The notes beneath the pieces were generated by a model that worked only from the letters and a program-made list of their open reading frames with translations, was not told the origin of the DNA and ran no database searches. Position numbers and translations under genes: made by a program. A DNA stretch of 64,000 bases, taken from NCBI RefSeq assembly GCF_900111125.1, contig NZ_FOGE01000023.1, positions 1 to 64,000 on the forward strand, read 5' to 3'. Shown piece by piece: positions 57,841-64,000 of the stretch. Each line of letters begins with the position of its first letter. Within the stretch, counting starts at the first letter, position 1. Source of the stretch: Sphingobium sp. YR768 (GTDB lineage: Bacteria; Pseudomonadota; Alphaproteobacteria; Sphingomonadales; Sphingomonadaceae).

Positions 57841-58508
57841 TCAGAAATCGATTGTTGCATCCAAATCGACGAACAAGTGGAGATATTTTCCATATCGCTG
57901 AAAATAGCTATTCGTTCCTATGAGCGATGCAATTCACGCTGCTTTCACGATTTTTGTGGCATTTCTGGCTTCTTGGTAATTCCACATTCGCTTCAGGGGC
58001 TAACGCCCGCAACACAGCTCTATTCTCCTCATATTTCCAACCATCTCTGACCCTGAAATTTTCAATCTGCACAACATAGTGCAAATCCCGAAGACGAGTC
58101 CTAACACGCAATTCAATAGTATTGCGTTGCCAACCCGTTGATTTTCTATCCCTCACCGTGGCCCGATCGACTTTTAAAACCTGCCTGACATCCATGCACG
58201 GCTTACCGCAATTCTTGAAAATAGCGCCAAAGACGCACCAGCTTCTGCCTCTCGGCTTTTCTCATAGGCTCCGAAACAGATTTCAGCCCTCAGCTAAAAA
58301 TATAAATATAACCGCCACGCCTGCGACCGCGCTTGATCCAAAATGGACAAAACATCGCTTAATCCATATAAAATAAAATAATATGAACAATACAACATCA
58401 AAAAATATGAAATTATGTTTCTCGTAATAAATATAAATGAGAAATAATGTTTTTTCCTATGGAAATTATATTCACCATATTCGCCCACGATGGTGAGATG
58501 GAGGTTTC

Positions 58509-60974
58509 ATGCCTACAATTGCAATTCGCATAGAGTGGCTGACGGGGCTGAAAATCCATATATTCTCCAACCTCCGCCTATATGGCAGTTGGGATTCAAA
58601 TGGCAGTTTCTCTGATACTCCATGGACAGAAGTGCCGATGTCGCCCTTCAGCGCGGAAGACGGCTGCCCGGCCTGGAGCGCTGTCGTCCAACTGGAGCAA
58701 GGGCAAAGCTTTCGTTGGGGCATTCGGGCAGATAGTCGGGAAAGGCAGGATAGCTGGGGCATCGTAACGGAAGTTCCGGACCCGCTTTCGGCGAGCCAAT
58801 ATCGCACTTTTCGCGCCAATCATGATCATCAGGTCGAGCGTTATTATCTGACCCATTGCCGCAGGCTGGGCGCAAACAAGCGCTATGTGAAAGGAAAATC
58901 CAAGCCGCGTATCGAATTTGCGTGCCGTGCGCCCCACGCCGCAGACGTGCAACTGGTGATCGGTGAGCCGGCGAGCGGCTACATCACGCCCACAGGAACC
59001 GGTGTGCAGGCCAGCTATTCGATGATCCGCGACGAGGAGGGCATCTGGCGGACCGCACAAACAGATCCAGTCTTCGCAAGATTTTCCGACTGGGACCATA
59101 AGCCTTATATGTACCGGATCGTGCGCGACGACGGCAGCGTGGTTTTCCGCAGCGACATGTTCGCGCGCTGCCAGATCGGAAGCGGCCGCAAGGACCCCGC
59201 CAGTCCAGAGCCTGGCGAACCGCCCTGGGACGGTACCCGTTTCGACCTGAAGGGCACGAAATCCTGCTCAGTGGCTATCGACCCCGAACGCGTTACGGAA
59301 CTACTGGACGAAGGCGTCTTTCCCGAAACGCGTTGGCTGGACAACGCTGATTTCTGGAAAGACGAGTTCGACCCAGCACGCCCAGTCCCTGCTTCCTTCA
59401 ACGACCTCGTAATCTATGAGTTACATGTCGAGGGTCTGGGCTTCGGGAAGAAAAAGCCCGGCACATCAGAAGAGGCGCCCGGAACCTTCGAGGATGCGAT
59501 CGCCTTCCTCGACCATCTGGTCGTCCTCGGGATCAACGCGGTCGAGTTGCTGCCGCCGATGGAGGCGGAAGCCTTTAGCTGGGGCTATGGCACGTCCCAT
59601 CATTTCGCCACGGAATATGCCGGCGGCGGGCGCGACCAGTTGAAGCATTTCATTCGTGCCTGCCATCAGCGCGGCATCGCTGTAATCTTCGATGTGGTCT
59701 ATAATCATTGGGTTGAGGATGCCGAGCGGTCACCCGACCTCTATGACAGCATAAGAGACGACCGGAATTTCCATTATTGGCATGAGGGGCGTGACGAAGA
59801 CTGGCCGACGGGCGCCCATGGTCGCCATAATGGCGGCTACATCCAGAATGGATCGAGCGGCAGGCTTCCCAATCTGCGCGAAGAGGGGATGCGCAAGCTG
59901 TTCACGAGCAGCGCGTGCATGTGGCTCACCGAATTCCATGTGGACGGATTTCGCGTCGACCTGACACAGGCATTCCATCGCGACAATGTGCTGGAGGGCA
60001 ATGGCCAATCCCTTCCCGTCGCGAACCAGTTCGGCATCAAATTCTTGCGGGAATGGGTGCGGACCGTGCGGTTCATCAAGCCGTCCGTCATGCTGGTGGC
60101 CGAAGATCATAGCGACTGGCCCGCTATCATCCAGCCGCAGGAAACAGGCGGTATCGGCTTCGATGCGATCTGGTGGGCGCAATGGTATCATAATCTGATC
60201 GGCGACTCCCAGTCGAACCTAGACAGTGCCCGGTTGCTGCATGTCGCCGGTCAGGGGAGCGATCTCCCTCTCGCCATGGATCGACTGGGCGACAAGATCG
60301 CGCAGACGGCGAAAAGAGTGGTCTATCACGAGTCCCACGATCAGGCCGGGAACGCGACCTATAGCGAGAATGGCGTCAACCTTGCCTCCGCGCGGACAAT
60401 TCAGGTCGCGGTCAACAATGTCCTGGTCGATGAAACCCGGTTCTGGGCGGAGGCCAGAACGCGCGCAGTAGCGGGCCTGTCCCTGCTCACGCCCGGCGTT
60501 CCGATGTTTTTCATGGGCGAGGAAGTCGGTGCCCAGGAACCCTATCGCTATCATGACTGGATCCATCACCGCGAAGATCTGCTCGCCATGCGGCAAGGCG
60601 GTGGTGCGCGACTGTTCGCTTATTATCAGGATGTGATCGGCCTGCGCCATGCCCAGCCAGCATTGCGCTCGGCAGAAGTGATGATCGTCCACAGCCACAA
60701 TGCCAACCGCGTCCTCGCCTATCGCACATGGCAGGGCGACGAGGATTTTCTGGTCGCGCTCACCCTGAACAACGGGGGTTTCCCCGATGGCTATGTGTTC
60801 GCGCACCCCGCTATCGCCGACGGTCTGTGGCGAGAGGTGCTGAATAGCGACGATGCCCGTTTCGGCGGCAGCGGCATGATCAACAGCGCGCCCTTGCAGG
60901 CCAGCGACAGCCGCATCAATCCGCGCCTGCCCGCCAATGCGATCATCGTCCTGCAACGGGAAACGGATCGATGA
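58509..60974 (+). CDS. GH13 alpha-amylase-superfamily enzyme with N-terminal starch-binding-like domain
   Basis: An 821-residue protein without signal peptide. The N-terminus (LRLYGSWDSNGSFSD, FRWGIRADSRERQDSWGIV) looks like a CBM20/CBM48-type fold. A second beta-domain (IEFACRAPHAADVQLVIG, PYMYRIVRDDG) precedes the barrel, as in branching enzymes and malto-oligosyltrehalose trehalohydrolases. GH13 regions: I DVVYNHW (about residue 394), II GFRVDL with the nucleophile Asp (about 480), III VAEDHSD with the acid/base Glu (about 528) and IV YHESHDQ (about 607). All catalytic residues are present. GGAGG precedes the ATG. It heads a five-gene operon of odd composition; its true substrate is unclear. 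Confidence 0.86.
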   Translation: MPTIAIRIEWLTGLKIHIFSNLRLYGSWDSNGSFSDTPWTEVPMSPFSAEDGCPAWSAVVQLEQGQSFRWGIRADSRERQDSWGIVTEVPDPLSASQYRTFRANHDHQVERYYLTHCRRLGANKRYVKGKSKPRIEFACRAPHAADVQLVIGEPASGYITPTGTGVQASYSMIRDEEGIWRTAQTDPVFARFSDWDHKPYMYRIVRDDGSVVFRSDMFARCQIGSGRKDPASPEPGEPPWDGTRFDLKGTKSCSVAIDPERVTELLDEGVFPETRWLDNADFWKDEFDPARPVPASFNDLVIYELHVEGLGFGKKKPGTSEEAPGTFEDAIAFLDHLVVLGINAVELLPPMEAEAFSWGYGTSHHFATEYAGGGRDQLKHFIRACHQRGIAVIFDVVYNHWVEDAERSPDLYDSIRDDRNFHYWHEGRDEDWPTGAHGRHNGGYIQNGSSGRLPNLREEGMRKLFTSSACMWLTEFHVDGFRVDLTQAFHRDNVLEGNGQSLPVANQFGIKFLREWVRTVRFIKPSVMLVAEDHSDWPAIIQPQETGGIGFDAIWWAQWYHNLIGDSQSNLDSARLLHVAGQGSDLPLAMDRLGDKIAQTAKRVVYHESHDQAGNATYSENGVNLASARTIQVAVNNVLVDETRFWAEARTRAVAGLSLLTPGVPMFFMGEEVGAQEPYRYHDWIHHREDLLAMRQGGGARLFAYYQDVIGLRHAQPALRSAEVMIVHSHNANRVLAYRTWQGDEDFLVALTLNNGGFPDGYVFAHPAIADGLWREVLNSDDARFGGSGMINSAPLQASDSRINPRLPANAIIVLQRETDR

Positions 60975-61654
60975 TCCATCAGTTCATTTTCGCAGGCCCC
61001 AAGCCGGGCCTTAGCGCCGAGGCATTCCAGAGCTACTGGATCAACTTCCATGCTGTGGACTTTGCCGCCAGAATTCCACAGATCAGGCAATATCTGGTTT
61101 CCCGTCGCCTGCCGGTCACGACCGGCCGCGACCTGCCCTTTTTCGAAGGGGTCGCCGAAATCTGGCTCGCTGACGAGGCGGAGCAGGTCCAGTCATTGCA
61201 AAGCCCGGAATTTCTCGACGGCGCGCGCCGGGACGAACCGCGTTGGGCGGCCTTCTGGCAAACGCTCGGCCTCGACACCTCCGTTGTTCGGATAGCTGGC
61301 GATGAACTCGATGGCAGCATCCAGTCGGTCAAGCTTTACCTGCTTCTGAAACGAGCGCCGACGCTGACGCTGGAGACATTTCGCGACCGGTTGCTGGAGG
61401 AGCGCGCAGGCTCACCAGTGGAGGGCGCCAGCGACCATATGGCCGGCTTCGTCAACGCCAGTGCCTATGGTGTCGGAGAACCGCGTTTCGACGCGGTCGA
61501 AACGATCGCCTTCGCCGACCTGACCGCGCTGGAGCGCGCGCTCTCCGGCCGGCTCGGCACACATATCCGCGAAGGCTGGGCCTTCTGCGACCCACGCTAT
61601 CTGTTCGCCTTCGCGGGGCAGGAACATTGGATCATTCGACCGGGTGATCGCTGA
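60971..61654 (+). CDS. EthD-domain protein, tandem dimeric alpha+beta barrel
   Basis: A 227-residue protein with two EthD-like halves. The first has FIFAGPKPGLSAEAFQSYWINFHAVDFA and ends in an EIWLADEAEQVQSL helix. The second has LYLLLKRAPTLTLETFRDRLLEERAG and ETIAFADLTALERALSG. Single-domain EthD proteins accompany monooxygenases or polyketide and aromatic pathways and often act as small dehydratases, cyclases or monooxygenases. The ATG overlaps the GH13 stop (ATGA), proof of tight coupling. The His in NFHAVDFA matches the usual HxP/HAxL position. Function unknown. Confidence 0.82.
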   Translation: MIHQFIFAGPKPGLSAEAFQSYWINFHAVDFAARIPQIRQYLVSRRLPVTTGRDLPFFEGVAEIWLADEAEQVQSLQSPEFLDGARRDEPRWAAFWQTLGLDTSVVRIAGDELDGSIQSVKLYLLLKRAPTLTLETFRDRLLEERAGSPVEGASDHMAGFVNASAYGVGEPRFDAVETIAFADLTALERALSGRLGTHIREGWAFCDPRYLFAFAGQEHWIIRPGDR

Positions 61655-61679
61655 TTGCAGGAAAACAGGGGGGCTGAAG

Positions 61680-62420
61680 ATGCTGTTCTATGTCCAGATG
61701 CGATGGAATTATCAGGGGCGCATTTCGCAGGACGAACTGTGGCAACTGGAAGAACAGGAAGGGGTGCACGGGATAGAGGGCATCCGCGCCGGCTTTGTCC
61801 AGCTTTACAAGGTGGTGTCGCAACATCGGATCATCGCGATTGTGCAGTCGGATTCGCTCGAAGACCTCGACCGCAATTCCATGGGCTGGCTTCCCATGCG
61901 CGAATATCTTGAGTTCGAAGCGGTCTGGCCGCTGCGCGACTATGAAGGTTTTATCGAAGATGTGCGCGGCCGCTTTCCTCGCGAGGGCGCCCCTCGCCCC
62001 GCCCCGGCATCGACGCGGGAAGTGGCGCAGGCCTGGTTCAACAATCTGGGCAAGGGCGACTTCGACGCCGCGCTGAAGCTGGTCCATACCGATGTGTCCT
62101 GGACCAATATCCCGCCCACGCCGGGCGTCTCCGATCTTGCGCCATGGCTTGGCACCTATCAGGGGTTGCCGGCAGTAATCGACAGCTTCGGCGTCTGGGC
62201 CAAATATTCCAGGATGCTTTCCGCCTCGGTGGTGGGCGACCTCATCGTCGATGGGGACAATGCCATAGCGATCGTGCACGAACATGCGCAGTGCCTTGCG
62301 AACGGCATCGAATATGACCTGATGGTCGCAACCCGGCTGCGCGTGGTCGATAGCAAGATCGTCGAGTGGCAGGTCTATTGGGACCCCTCTCCGCTGATCC
62401 ACGCCTATCGGAATCTGTGA
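61680..62420 (+). CDS. Fusion of a muconolactone-isomerase-like domain and a SnoaL-like domain
   Basis: A 246-residue protein. Residues 1 to about 95 (MLFYVQMRWNYQGRISQDEL, LYKVVSQHRIIAIVQSDSLEDLDRN, LPMREYLEFEAVWPL) follow the muconolactone delta-isomerase plan. From about residue 112 (TREVAQAWFNNLGKGDFDAALKLVHTDVSW to VEWQVYWDPSPLIHAY) it is a SnoaL/NTF2-like ketosteroid-isomerase fold. An Arg/Pro/Ala linker joins them. The start at 61680 follows GGGGGG-type sequence; a 12-codon earlier start at 61644 would overlap the EthD gene. Two small-molecule isomerase folds in one chain beside an EthD enzyme point to a ring- or lactone-forming metabolite. Confidence 0.8.
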   Translation: MLFYVQMRWNYQGRISQDELWQLEEQEGVHGIEGIRAGFVQLYKVVSQHRIIAIVQSDSLEDLDRNSMGWLPMREYLEFEAVWPLRDYEGFIEDVRGRFPREGAPRPAPASTREVAQAWFNNLGKGDFDAALKLVHTDVSWTNIPPTPGVSDLAPWLGTYQGLPAVIDSFGVWAKYSRMLSASVVGDLIVDGDNAIAIVHEHAQCLANGIEYDLMVATRLRVVDSKIVEWQVYWDPSPLIHAYRNL

Positions 62421-62427
62421 GGCTTCG

Positions 62428-63495
62428 ATGGCACAGCAAGCCAATCTCATCGACGCCGTGCGCGCCCGCGATCACACAGAGGTAGACGCACTGCTGTCCG
62501 GCGGCGCTGACCCGAACATGCCGGATCAGGCAAGCGAGCTCACCCCGCTCATGTTTGCCGCGGGGCTGGGGGACAATCAATTGGTTTCTCGGCTGATCGA
62601 GGCTAACGCGCTCGTCAACGCGATCGACGGGCTAGCAGGCGGTTCCGCCCTGCATAAAGCCTGTCAGGGCGGCAACATGGCATCTGTCATGACGCTGGTC
62701 GACGCAGGCGCCTGGATCGACCTCCAGACGACGACGACCGGCCATACGCCCTTGCTGGAGGCTATCTGGTTCACGTCGGACGACATCGCCGAATATTTGA
62801 TCGCACGGGGTGCGCGGATGGAACTGACGACCCATTATGGCTTCACGATCAATCAGCATGTCGACTATGCGCTCGTCGTCAATACATCGCCGCAGGCCAA
62901 GGAACGCTTGCTCCGCATTCGGCAACTGATTGCCGACAGAAGGGCGCGGGACAAGGCCCTCACGGACAATAGCCCCCTATTTGCCTCGACGCTTGCCAGC
63001 GATTCGGCCGGGGTGCGCAAGGCGATCGCCGACGGGGCGGACATCGAAGCCCGCTATCCGATCGTCGGCAGTTTCAGCGACGGCCATACGGCGCTCCTCA
63101 TCGCCGCGCGCGACGGCCTAGACGAGATTGTGCGCCTGTTGATCGACGCGAAGGCGAACCCCAATGCCATCGAGCCTGTGTTCGGCGCCGTGCCCCTGCA
63201 CAAGGCAACCTATCATGGATACGCCGGGATTACCCGTGCCCTTGCCGCCGCGCCGGGCGTCGACCTGAATTATCAGGGCCCGTCCAACGGGTATACGCCA
63301 CTGCATGACGCGCTGTGGCACGGCTTCCCCGATTGTGCGGCAATCCTGCTCGATGCTGGCGCGCGCCACGACCTCGTCGCGCTGGACGGCAAGACCCCGC
63401 TCGACATCGCGCGCGAGACATTGCCCGCCGGCTCCCCCCTGATCACCCGCCTGCAATCGCTGTCCGGAAACAGTCCGAGCACCCCGACCACATAG
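62428..63495 (+). CDS. Ankyrin-repeat protein
   Basis: A 355-residue protein made almost wholly of about eight ankyrin repeats (for example ELTPLMFAAGLGDNQLVSRL, GSALHKACQGGNMASVMTLVDAGAWID, GHTALLIAARDGLDEIVRLLIDAKANPN, GYTPLHDALWHGFPDCAAILLDAGARHD), with an irregular stretch at about residues 140-180. No signal peptide or membrane segment, so it is cytoplasmic. It starts 7 bases after the previous stop. It probably serves as a protein-interaction scaffold for the enzymes of the operon; no catalytic motif is seen. Confidence 0.88.
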   Translation: MAQQANLIDAVRARDHTEVDALLSGGADPNMPDQASELTPLMFAAGLGDNQLVSRLIEANALVNAIDGLAGGSALHKACQGGNMASVMTLVDAGAWIDLQTTTTGHTPLLEAIWFTSDDIAEYLIARGARMELTTHYGFTINQHVDYALVVNTSPQAKERLLRIRQLIADRRARDKALTDNSPLFASTLASDSAGVRKAIADGADIEARYPIVGSFSDGHTALLIAARDGLDEIVRLLIDAKANPNAIEPVFGAVPLHKATYHGYAGITRALAAAPGVDLNYQGPSNGYTPLHDALWHGFPDCAAILLDAGARHDLVALDGKTPLDIARETLPAGSPLITRLQSLSGNSPSTPTT

Positions 63496-63517
63496 TGTGT
63501 CCCCCGAAAGGAGTAGC

Positions 63518-64000
63518 ATGATGCAACAGCAGAGTTCTTCCCCTTCCCACAGCAATTACACCCAAAGCATCACGCTAACAGGAATGGTCGGCGCCGTTCT
63601 GACGGCCAGTCTCCAGTTCGAGCTGAAGTGTGCGAACGGGGAGATGTTCCTCATCACCGTAGGCGGTGGCGGCGGCACCAATTATGATGTCGTGCGGAAC
63701 ATGGATGGCCTCGACCGCAACCGCATTCCGAACCCCGATCCCTATAATCCCGGAAACCCCGCCGACGAACTGCGCAAATATATCCGCCCCGACACGATGG
63801 TATCGGTTCGCGGCGTGGAGGTGGAGCATCAGGGCCAAAGGGCGATCTGGGCACAAAGCGTCACCCTGATGGTCGGCGAACAGGGCAATTATATGTTCGA
63901 GGACACCCACTGGTGGCTGACCCAGATCGCGCGCTTTGCCGATGAATGGCTGGACGATCTGTTCCAGGATCGCCGCACCTATGAATGGGACGATTTCTCG
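63518..64000 (+). CDS. Unrecognised protein, N-terminal part only (runs off the window)
   Basis: An open frame of 161 codons from ATG 63518 (or the adjacent ATG 63521) to the window end without a stop. AAAGGAG at 63507-63513 is well placed. The N-terminus is polar (MMQQQSSSPSHSN), then a beta-rich stretch with a Gly run (FLITVGGGGGTNYDVVRNMD) and a Pro-rich loop (RIPNPDPYNPGNP). Beta strands (VSVRGVEVEHQG, SVTLMVG) lead into helices HWWLTQIARFADEWLDDLFQ. No signal peptide. The layout (beta domain followed by amphipathic helices rich in Trp) could suit an (alpha/alpha)-barrel sugar enzyme, but that is a guess. It begins 22 bases after the ankyrin gene and is the fifth gene of the operon. Confidence 0.7.
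   Translation, partial: MMQQQSSSPSHSNYTQSITLTGMVGAVLTASLQFELKCANGEMFLITVGGGGGTNYDVVRNMDGLDRNRIPNPDPYNPGNPADELRKYIRPDTMVSVRGVEVEHQGQRAIWAQSVTLMVGEQGNYMFEDTHWWLTQIARFADEWLDDLFQDRRTYEWDDFS

Larger units (their letters stand above)
57493..58508. other. Intergenic region of 1 kb, AT-rich on the right, no confident gene
   Basis: Contains the receptor leader dyad, repeat copy C (57727-57840) and then about 650 bases whose base composition drops well below the GC content of the flanking genes, especially 58290-58490. One open frame at 57908-58195 (minus, 95 codons) contains RTRLRDLHYVVQIENFRV but shows no family motif and may be a degraded gene. The divergent promoters for the receptor operon and the GH13 operon must lie here. 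Confidence 0.55.

Noticed and set aside
57908..58195. 95-codon minus-strand frame in the AT-rich spacer
   Set aside because: No recognisable family, no ribosome-binding site; kept only as a remark in the intergenic entry.

Overview
The window looks like chromosomal DNA of a GC-rich alphaproteobacterium, most probably a sphingomonad (Sphingobium/Sphingomonas/Novosphingobium type). This rests on the codon bias, two large TonB-dependent receptors, several clusters of catabolic genes joined by 4-bp ATGA overlaps, a palindromic repeat of the 'IPAFAGMT' class, and repeated copies of a long hairpin element. No rRNA, tRNA or CRISPR was seen. The assignment is inferred from sequence style, not from a marker gene.

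Layout. 1-79: the last codons of an IS630-type transposase. 92-7059: a tripartite RND efflux operon (outer-membrane factor, adaptor, pump) with a divergent LysR regulator. 7089-11985: sulfate activation (cysD, fused cysNC, cysQ) with a divergent LuxR-type regulator. 11977-24610: a deoxy-sugar and pectin module. It has an aldose dehydrogenase, a lactonase, a diketo-acid hydrolase and an SDR of the non-phosphorylative L-fucose/L-rhamnose route. It also has four exported glycosidase-type proteins: a GH141-like beta-helix, GH78 alpha-L-rhamnosidase, GH2 and GH28. 24726-25547: a class A acid phosphatase. 25850-35329: a tightly coupled nine-gene sugar-acid operon containing CoA chemistry, with a divergent L-rhamnose/L-fucose mutarotase.

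35550-43939: a second catabolic island: IclR regulator, RraA-type aldolase, TonB receptor, B3-like metallo-beta-lactamase-fold hydrolase, ACS-type MFS transporter and 2-hydroxyacid dehydrogenase. Two near-identical 30-bp operator candidates lie 67 and 73 bp upstream of its two minus-strand operons. 44066-48419: a LysR regulator, an alpha/beta hydrolase, an FMN-binding protein, a SnoaL-like protein and a YcaQ-type DNA glycosylase. 49213-57492: an operon of an STN-domain TonB receptor, an Ntn-type acylase, a small secreted protein, an M19 dipeptidase and an FG-GAP/UnbV propeller protein. 58509-64000: a five-gene operon, cut by the window end, of a GH13 enzyme with a starch-binding-like N-terminus, an EthD protein, a muconolactone-isomerase/SnoaL fusion, an ankyrin protein and an unrecognised protein.

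How the genes fit together. Exported GH28, GH78, GH141-like and GH2 enzymes could release L-rhamnose and L-fucose from pectin side chains. Mutarotase, dehydrogenase, lactonase, SDR and FAH hydrolase would take the deoxy-sugars to pyruvate and L-lactate, and the LldD-type oxidase could recycle lactate. A shared motif (TTGTATGAYRT) upstream of four of these transcription units suggests one regulon. The sugar-acid dehydratase and an inner-membrane sugar transporter are not in the window. The best candidates for undescribed biology are the GH13-EthD-isomerase-ankyrin operon at the right edge and the CoA-transferase/crotonase/solute-binding-protein core of the sugar-acid operon.
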